DNA of 5,495 nucleotides, taken from positions 1 through 5,495 of the forward strand of contig CAYNST010000167.1 in the NCBI GenBank assembly GCA_964399955.1, written 5' to 3'. Of the stretch, positions 1 through 5,495 are shown one piece after another. This DNA is from CAYNST01 sp964399955 (GTDB lineage Bacteria; Pseudomonadota; Gammaproteobacteria; Pseudomonadales; Cellvibrionaceae). Numbering within the stretch: position 1 is the stretch's first letter; every line of letters begins with the position of its first letter. A program made the translations under genes and the position numbers. A model generated the notes under the pieces. That model saw nothing but the letters and a program-made list of their open reading frames with translations, had not been told where the DNA came from and made no database searches.

Positions 1-2082
<2,082 letters not shown>

Positions 2083-2130
2083 AGCGCTCTCTAAGCTGGG
2101 TTGAACAAAGCTGGTTGAAAATAGGCCGCC

Positions 2131-2160
2131 AATATACAGGATGCGGGGCAAATTTTGCCA
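2131..2160 (-). promoter_or_regulatory. Possible fusA2 promoter
   Basis: On the minus strand, TATATT (2136-2131) is a fair -10 element. TGGCAA (2160-2155), 18 bp upstream, is a poor -35 with three of six consensus bases. Transcription would start near 2124 and leave a leader of about 40 nt before the fusA2 ATG. The -35 lies inside a perfect palindrome (2147-2159), so a repressor or activator bound there could control it. This is motif matching only. Confidence 0.3.
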
Positions 2161-2177
2161 CGGAAAACGTCACGTTT
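2147..2177. promoter_or_regulatory. Pair of 13-bp perfect palindromes, possible operators upstream of fusA2
   Basis: GGCAAA-T-TTTGCC occupies 2147-2159 and AAACGT-C-ACGTTT occupies 2165-2177. Both are perfect 6-1-6 inverted repeats, with centres 18 bp apart (under two helical turns). They lie 65-95 bp upstream of the fusA2 ATG, and the first overlaps the best -35 candidate. The arms differ, so they would not obviously bind the same protein. No known regulator site was recognised. The symmetry is directly visible; the operator role is inferred. Confidence 0.35.
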
Positions 2178-2350
2178 GGACGGGTAACATGCTGCGGACG
2201 GGCCTGGAGGGAGCCAGACTGGCTTCTGCGAACCCGGGCAGCACGGCCCCTTCCCCTGCCACTCTGCACACAGCGGCAGGCCCAAGGCAGTGGCGCGGCG
2301 GGTAAATGGGTAGGTTCGACTACGCAATGGCTGCGAAAGTTCACCGCTAG

Positions 2351-2688
2351 AGACGTTAGGGTTTGCGGCCCCAGAATTGCCTGAAGGTCAAGCCACCGTC
2401 AACCTAGCGTCTGCTTTCCACCGGGCCACAAGGGGGCACCGCGCCAGCGGCCCGTGTCGCGCCGCTCCGCTTGGCCCGGCGCAGCGGAAGCCCCACCTGG
2501 AGCCTAAGTTTGAAGCAAAGGCTGGCTGCCACGGAGCGCGCGATTCAGAGCTGAAGGCACGTGAAGACCATTGACCCAAACCACGGGATGGCCCCTTGGA
2601 GCAGCGCATTCAAACTGCGAGCAGGCCGGCGCCTCTGGCTTTCAGAGAGACGACTTGGCCTTCTGCGGGAGGCCAGATTGGTTTTTTT
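2351..2688 (+). ncRNA. Candidate structured non-coding RNA, plus strand
   Basis: Proposed from secondary structure alone. A long stem pairs 2351-2360 with 2403-2412: ten base pairs including one wobble, T2356 with G2407. CGGGCC (2422-2427) pairs with GGCCCG (2449-2454). CTCTG (2633-2637) pairs with CAGAG (2643-2647) across a 5-nt loop. The segment ends in a hairpin plus T7. The wobbles at 2356/2407 and 2662/2669 are allowed only on the plus strand; on the minus strand they become A-C mismatches. No plus-strand promoter was found, so the 5' end is arbitrary. G+C-rich sequence gives such stems by chance quite often, hence the low confidence. Confidence 0.22.
2655..2688 (+). terminator. Terminator-like hairpin with T7 tract
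   Basis: TGGCCTTC (2656-2663), tetraloop TGCG, then GGAGGCCA (2668-2675) form an 8-bp stem with one G-U wobble. Six bases later comes a run of seven T (2682-2688). The gap before the T run is longer than in a classical intrinsic terminator. Polarity is plus strand, yet no plus-strand gene lies upstream. Read on the minus strand it lies about 40 bp past the HDOD stop, with an A7 tract before a 6-bp stem and a mismatch but no T tract after it, so it may serve only weakly there. Confidence 0.42.
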
Positions 2689-2713
2689 GCAGATAGGGGT
2701 GTCCGGTTAGCGG

Positions 2714-3589
2714 TCAGGACAGCAGGTCTTGAACATCGCCCACCTGCTCCAGCATCAGCGCCAATTTCTCTGTGAAAATTTTGGGATCCACGCCTAAGGC
2801 TCGCAGCTTGGCAACAGATATAGCCAGCAGCGAATCTGCATTATTCGGGTCGGCTTGTATCTGTTGATAGATCTCCACAGCAAGATTCACGATTCGGGCA
2901 TAATCCGCGTCCGCGCCAGCGGAGTCAGGATCTTCGTGGTAACGAATGGCGGTGGCAATCGTTTGCGGAAACTTCCAGTGGGTGGTCAGCTCTGCCCCCA
3001 CCTGGGCATAATCGTAACCAAACGTTTCCCGCTGCAGTTGCGACCGGATGGTGCCGGTGTCTGTCTGCTGATCAATAGCCTGCATGTCATTGGTATGGGC
3101 GACATACATCAGTGCATCACCTATGTTGTGGAGCATGCCGCAGGTAAAGGCGGTTTCAGGGTCCTTGCGCGCTTGCCGAGCTATCAATTTGGCGATGCTT
3201 GCCACAGTGAAGGCGCGCCGCCAAAACCGTTCGCGATCCATGCCCGGGATGGAATCGCAGGCGCTTATCACCCCGGAGGCAATAACCAGTATCTTAAGTG
3301 TGTCAAAGCCCAGGAGTACAACCGCGTAGTCGATAGAGCCGACCTTGCGACCGGCGCCAAAATGGGCGGAGTTGGCAAGGCGCAACACCTTCAATGACAA
3401 GACCGGATCAAGCTGGATTTTTTGCGAGATTTCATCAACCTGCGACGATTTGCTGCCAAACTGCTGAATCAGTTCCTGCACCAACCTGGGTACACTTGGC
3501 ACCTTGTGGACCTGCATGAACAGATCCCTGACCGCCGGCGAGGGCGTGGCGCTTGCGGGCGAAGCGGCGGTTCTTAACAACTCCGGCAT
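2714..3589 (-). CDS. HDOD domain protein
   Basis: A 291-residue cytoplasmic protein made almost entirely of one HDOD domain (about residues 22-240), a family tied to signalling and regulation, generally thought to be non-catalytic and to bind partners or nucleotides. Typical blocks are visible: VPSVPRLVQEL near the N-terminus, DPVLSLKVLRLANSAHF (61-77), the GSIDYAVVLLGF segment (84-95), FWRRAF (122-127), GMLHNIGDALMY (151-162), and FGYDYAQVGAELTTHWKFP (190-208) followed by IRYHED. The metal-binding HD pair is degenerate: His-Asn at 154-155, and Arg125 where many HD relatives have His. There is no receiver, GGDEF, EAL or kinase domain and no signal peptide. The start is supported by GAGGT (3600-3596) six bases upstream. 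The N-terminal 20 residues are Ala/Ser/Pro-rich and probably disordered. The signal it senses cannot be told. Confidence 0.93.
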   Translation of the reverse strand: MPELLRTAASPASATPSPAVRDLFMQVHKVPSVPRLVQELIQQFGSKSSQVDEISQKIQLDPVLSLKVLRLANSAHFGAGRKVGSIDYAVVLLGFDTLKILVIASGVISACDSIPGMDRERFWRRAFTVASIAKLIARQARKDPETAFTCGMLHNIGDALMYVAHTNDMQAIDQQTDTGTIRSQLQRETFGYDYAQVGAELTTHWKFPQTIATAIRYHEDPDSAGADADYARIVNLAVEIYQQIQADPNNADSLLAISVAKLRALGVDPKIFTEKLALMLEQVGDVQDLLS

Positions 3590-3633
3590 ATCATGACCTC
3601 ATAGATGATTGGGCTTGGCTTAATCACCAAAAA

Positions 3634-3642
3634 AGTGTAGCA
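3634..3642 (-). promoter_or_regulatory. Extended -10 promoter of the HDOD gene
   Basis: On the minus strand, TGCTACACT (3642-3634) matches the extended -10 form TGN-TANNNT. The region 17 bp upstream (CGGGCG) does not resemble a -35, which extended -10 promoters can tolerate. Transcription would begin near 3627, giving a leader of about 38 nt that contains the GAGGT ribosome binding site. Motif-based only. Confidence 0.42.
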
Positions 3643-3658
3643 GAGGCCAGGGCACGCG

Positions 3659-3678
3659 CCCGCCAAGTCAAGGGCGGG
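3659..3678. repeat. Short G+C-rich hairpin upstream of the HDOD promoter
   Basis: CCCGCC (3659-3664) and GGCGGG (3673-3678) form a perfect 6-bp stem with an 8-nt loop. It lies just upstream of the HDOD -10 element and covers the only TTGACT-like sequence nearby. No T tract follows on either strand, so it is not a classical terminator. It overlaps the last codons of the doubtful ORF at 3895-3668. Confidence 0.3.
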
Positions 3679-3895
3679 ATTGATGACGGGTAAGCATTGC
3701 TTTCAAAGATCCGGAGTCACAGGTCTGCTTTACAGCATCAAACAAGTTGCTGGCGCAAAAATCATCAGACGACCGACGCGAACGGTCATGCCCGTTTAAC
3801 AGGTATTGCAGGGCCAGATGGGGCAGCGGAGACGCCCTTGCATCTTTGGTTGCTTGCCGGCGTCCGGGACGAAAGCCGCATAGAGCAAAGACCAT
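3668..3895 (-). CDS. Doubtful small ORF, 75 codons
   Basis: Not recognised. It starts at ATG 26 bp after the stop of the upstream small membrane protein gene and ends 78 bp before the HDOD start, so it fills most of a 332-bp spacer in the shared orientation. The predicted protein is 75 residues, basic, with three Cys, no membrane helix, no signal peptide and no family motif. The only Shine-Dalgarno-like element is AAGG, 12 nt before the ATG, which is too far to be convincing. Codon use is not obviously foreign. It may be a small coupled gene, a decayed remnant or chance; a plus-strand ORF over the same bases looks less protein-like. Confidence 0.22.
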   Translation of the reverse strand: MVFALCGFRPGRRQATKDARASPLPHLALQYLLNGHDRSRRSSDDFCASNLFDAVKQTCDSGSLKAMLTRHQSRP

Positions 3896-3921
3896 TGGCG
3901 CGGGTCGCCTTAGTGACGCTG

Positions 3922-4335
3922 TTAATCACTGCGCAACAGAGCCAACAACTGCTTGCGTTTATCCATGGGCATTCGGGGCAAGGGTATGAAAACCGGCCAG
4001 CCCATATGACGAAAGTAAAAAATGTGCCACAGGAACCGGGCACCCTCGACGCGATCTCGATTGTAAACCCTCCGTCTACTGAGCGGCATGTTCACCACAA
4101 GGTGCTGGTCACAAACTTCCATCGCCGGGAAGGTCAGATTGGACTGCGCACGGTGAACTAACCATAGTGCGAACACCAGCGAGACAGAAATACTGATCAA
4201 GGCGATTTCGGCACTGCGGGACTGAACGACCACAGCAACCAACAACGCGGTCAGCGGCAACCAGAAGCCTGCCCCTATCAACACATGCACAAAAACCGAG
4301 TTGTTCCACTTGCTTTTATCGTGATATTCGAACAA
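3922..4335 (-). CDS. Small inner-membrane protein with two helices, TTG start
   Basis: A 137-residue protein of unknown function. Two hydrophobic segments (about residues 14-37 and 43-61) are joined by a short QSRSAE turn. A polar tail of about 75 residues follows, with basic SRRR (86-89), an aromatic patch FLWHIFYFRHMGWPVFIPLP (101-120) and a final KRKQLLALL. The two-helix hairpin plus small beta-rich tail resembles PH-like membrane proteins, but this is shape only and no family is claimed. An in-frame TGA two codons upstream rules out an earlier start, so TTG at 4335 is the first usable one. GGGT (4346-4343), 7 nt before it, can serve as ribosome binding site. The nearest ATG (4342) is out of frame and opens an 8-codon ORF overlapping the start. 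The gene follows the SIMPL gene by 130 bp with a hairpin between them. Confidence 0.72.
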   Translation of the reverse strand: MFEYHDKSKWNNSVFVHVLIGAGFWLPLTALLVAVVVQSRSAEIALISISVSLVFALWLVHRAQSNLTFPAMEVCDQHLVVNMPLSRRRVYNRDRVEGARFLWHIFYFRHMGWPVFIPLPRMPMDKRKQLLALLRSD

Positions 4336-4342
4336 TGCTCAT
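4316..4342 (-). other. Eight-codon ORF overlapping the TTG start
   Basis: ATG at 4342 reads MSIVRISR and stops at TAA (4318-4316), in the frame other than that of the membrane protein and overlapping its first six codons. GGG lies only one base before this ATG, too close to act as its ribosome binding site. It may be chance, a leader peptide, or the sign of a single-base error that hides an ATG start for the larger gene. Confidence 0.15.
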
Positions 4343-4367
4343 ACCCAATCAACGAAGGCGTGGCTGC

Positions 4368-4399
4368 AGCGCCCAGGGAAGCCAACCACCCTGGGCGCT
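4368..4399 (-). terminator. Strong 11-bp hairpin after the SIMPL gene
   Basis: AGCGCCCAGGG (4368-4378) and CCCTGGGCGCT (4389-4399) form a perfect 11-bp stem with a 10-nt loop. It lies about 67 bp past the stop of the SIMPL gene and 33 bp before the start of the next gene. No T tract follows on the minus strand, and only TTATT on the plus strand, so it is not a textbook intrinsic terminator. It may instead stabilise the 3' end of the SIMPL mRNA, attenuate transcription into the membrane protein gene, or bind a protein. Confidence 0.45.
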
Positions 4400-4465
4400 T
4401 ATTCCCCGGACCCCAGCCGCTTCACATCTACCCGTCAGGGCGAGCGTGTTACCTGTGGGAGATAT

Positions 4466-5176
4466 TCAATCTGCCAGGTAGTATTCGATGGTAGATACCA
4501 CTCTCACTTGCTTGATGTGCGGGTTATTCTTGTCACGCGGGGTGATGCTGAACTGCCCCTGCGACGCGCGCTTGATTTTACCCAACCGGCTATTGGAATC
4601 TGCGGCAAATTTCTCTGCCACCTCGCGCGCTTTTCGGGTTGCCTCTTCTATCATTTCCGGTTTAATGTCGTTGAGTCGGGTAAACAGGTAGTCGGTCTGC
4701 GCCTGGTAGTCGCCACCGGTCAGCACAATCCCCTGCCTGCCCAGCTCAGACAGGCCTCCCATGATGCCGCGCACAGCATCAATGCGGTCCGAGTACACGG
4801 TGACTGTTTGCATTGCAGTGAAACGAAATTCAGCCGGCATATTGCCACCGTACTGCTGGGCAGATTTGTCGGTTATCGAGGGTGAGGAAACGGTAATTTC
4901 TGAATCCGCTATACCTTTGCCTTCCAGAAAGGTTCGGATCTTGGCGGTTTGCTCGTCGAGCGCACCGTACAAACTCTCCAGGTCATTTTCAGCCAAAGCG
5001 AACTGAATAGGCCATATGACCACATCGGCATTGAACTCCCTTTCCGACAACCCCTTTACCGTAACACTGCGGTCCAACAGCTTCACATCGAGCGCTGCCC
5101 GGGAAACCAGCAAGCCCAACACGGCCAATCCAAAAAACAGACCTAGGCCCAGGATAATGGCGCTGCTTCTATTCAT
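4466..5176 (-). CDS. SIMPL domain (DUF541) membrane-anchored periplasmic protein
   Basis: A 236-residue protein. An N-terminal hydrophobic segment (about residues 6-29, after MNRSS) with no clear cleavage site or lipobox probably anchors it in the inner membrane with the rest in the periplasm. The SIMPL domain covers about residues 36-233. It opens with SVTVKGLSEREFNADVVIWP, the mark of the COG2859-like branch rather than the YggE branch. Later come an ITVSSPSITDKSAQ segment, a VTVYSD strand, the helix EEATRKAREVAEKFA (177-191) and a final strand VRVVSTIEYYLAD. Family function is poorly known; relatives are linked to envelope or oxidative stress, which cannot be tested here. The ATG is preceded by GAAAGG (5190-5185), 8 nt upstream. 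It looks like a stand-alone gene with its own upstream region and a hairpin downstream. Confidence 0.92.
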   Translation of the reverse strand: MNRSSAIILGLGLFFGLAVLGLLVSRAALDVKLLDRSVTVKGLSEREFNADVVIWPIQFALAENDLESLYGALDEQTAKIRTFLEGKGIADSEITVSSPSITDKSAQQYGGNMPAEFRFTAMQTVTVYSDRIDAVRGIMGGLSELGRQGIVLTGGDYQAQTDYLFTRLNDIKPEMIEEATRKAREVAEKFAADSNSRLGKIKRASQGQFSITPRDKNNPHIKQVRVVSTIEYYLAD

Positions 5177-5411
5177 CTTGCGTGCCTTTCTATAAGGTTT
5201 GTGTCAGCTTTTTTACAAGCCATGTTTCAGCCCCGGCAGCCGGTTTCTGAAACTATACGACCTGATTCGGACAACCATAGCAGCTTTGGCGCGTGCACAG
5301 GAGTGGGCCGCGCGCTGTTGCCCGCCCCCAGAGAAGACTTGATGTGCCCGCTTAGGCAGGCCGCCACTCAAACAACTGCAACGTCAATCGTCTACGGGTG
5401 AGTTCACGTTT
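5177..5411. other. Non-coding region upstream of the SIMPL gene
   Basis: About 235 bp without a credible gene; the plus-strand ORF inside it (5201-5401) has no domain or ribosome binding site. It holds the hairpin at 5224-5253 and a second weak stem, GCCCGC (5346-5351) with GCAGGC (5356-5361). That stem pairs fully only on the minus strand, through a U-G wobble, and could close a transcript coming from the right edge. No clear sigma-70 promoter for the SIMPL gene was found. Confidence 0.6.
5224..5253. repeat. Nested hairpin upstream of the SIMPL gene
   Basis: GTTTCAG (5224-5230) and CTGAAAC (5247-5253) are perfect 7-bp inverted arms. Inside them, CCGG (5233-5236) and CCGG (5240-5243) can pair across CAG. 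The right arm also sits in the small palindrome GTTTC-T-GAAAC (5243-5253). No T tract follows on either strand. It lies about 50-75 bp before the SIMPL start, so it could be an operator or part of a structured leader. Confidence 0.4.
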
Positions 5412-5495
5412 TCAAACTCTGCGCTCCATGCGCATCACGCGGGTTTTTTTCTTCGAGATTGCCACCGGCCGCTTTGCCGAAGGTTGCGCACTAGG
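5412..5495 (-). CDS. Possible C-terminal end of a minus-strand gene, cut by window edge
   Basis: On the minus strand, one frame is open from the right edge for 27 codons to a TGA at 5414-5412. It ends in a very basic tail (SKKKTRVMRMERRV) after a Ser/Pro/Ala-rich stretch. Such tails occur on RNA- or ribosome-binding proteins, but 27 residues do not allow a family call. The orientation agrees with every other gene in the window. The rival reading is a plus-strand start at ATG 5428, giving MRITRVFFFEIATGRFAEG and running off the edge; its opening faintly recalls RsmE-type rRNA methyltransferases, but it has no ribosome binding site. Confidence 0.3.
   Translation of the reverse strand, partial: PSAQPSAKRPVAISKKKTRVMRMERRV

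Larger units (their letters stand above)
2083..2713. other. 631-bp spacer between fusA2 and the HDOD gene, no credible protein gene
   Basis: Short ORFs run on both strands here, but they overlap one another, are rich in Arg, Cys, Pro and Trp, and show no recognisable domain or good ribosome binding site. The segment near 2420-2500 is very G+C-rich and full of short inverted repeats. What it does hold: the fusA2 leader and possible promoter at the left, two 13-bp palindromes, potential RNA stems at 2351-2412, 2422-2454 and 2633-2647, and a terminator-like hairpin at 2655-2688. No tRNA, 6S RNA, RNase P RNA, tmRNA or SRP RNA core was recognised. Confidence 0.7.

Noticed and set aside
2212..2224. 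AGCCA-GAC-TGGCT inverted repeat
   Set aside because: Five-base arms are expected by chance in sequence of this length, and it lies at no special position relative to a promoter.
2308..2325. tRNA T-arm-like GTAG-GTTCGA-CTAC
   Set aside because: The stem is four pairs with a six-base loop, and no acceptor stem, D arm, anticodon arm or CCA end surrounds it.
2855..3397. 180-codon plus-strand ORF
   Set aside because: Antisense shadow of the HDOD gene, which has strong family motifs and a good ribosome binding site.
3697..4161. 154-codon plus-strand ORF
   Set aside because: Overlaps the small membrane protein gene in antisense. Its product is low in hydrophobic structure and has no recognisable motif, while the minus-strand reading has two clear membrane helices.
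5189..5218. TTGTAA / TATAGA promoter for the SIMPL gene
   Set aside because: With an 18-bp spacer it looks acceptable, but transcription would start near 5182, after the GAAAGG ribosome binding site (5190-5185), so the mRNA would lack it.
5420..5447. Plus-strand terminator: TGCGC / GCGCA stem followed by a T run
   Set aside because: The stem is only five pairs and the T run begins about nine bases after it; the T run is also explained by Lys codons on the minus strand.

Overview
The window looks like a stretch of chromosome from a gammaproteobacterium of moderately high G+C. The strongest evidence is the leftmost gene, a second-type elongation factor G (EF-G 2, fusA2/fusB) of the kind known from Vibrio- and Shewanella-like gammaproteobacteria. 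An HDOD-domain gene and a membrane-anchored SIMPL (DUF541, COG2859-like) gene fit the same picture. No species can be named.

All four confident genes read leftwards on the minus strand. From right to left: about 235 bp of non-coding sequence with a 7-bp hairpin; a SIMPL-domain protein (5176-4466); a spacer with an 11-bp perfect hairpin; a small two-helix membrane protein starting at TTG (4335-3922); a 332-bp spacer that may hold a 75-codon ORF (3895-3668) and ends in an extended -10 promoter; an HDOD protein (3589-2714); a 631-bp spacer; and fusA2 (2082 to beyond position 1, lacking only its last few codons). The right edge may carry the last 27 codons of another minus-strand gene, or less likely the first codons of a plus-strand gene.

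The genes do not form an obvious pathway. EF-G 2 acts on the ribosome, the HDOD protein is probably a cytoplasmic signalling or scaffold protein, and the other two are envelope proteins of unknown role. Each gene is separated from the next by 130-630 bp, so the block reads as largely independent transcription units.

The least explained part is the 631-bp spacer between fusA2 and the HDOD gene. It has no convincing protein gene. Next to fusA2 it carries two perfect 13-bp palindromes, 18 bp apart centre to centre, one of them overlapping a possible fusA2 -35 element. Further right it has several potential RNA stems and a terminator-like hairpin with a T7 tract. G-U wobbles and the T tract both point to the plus strand, opposite to every gene in the window, so an undescribed structured RNA is possible but unproven.
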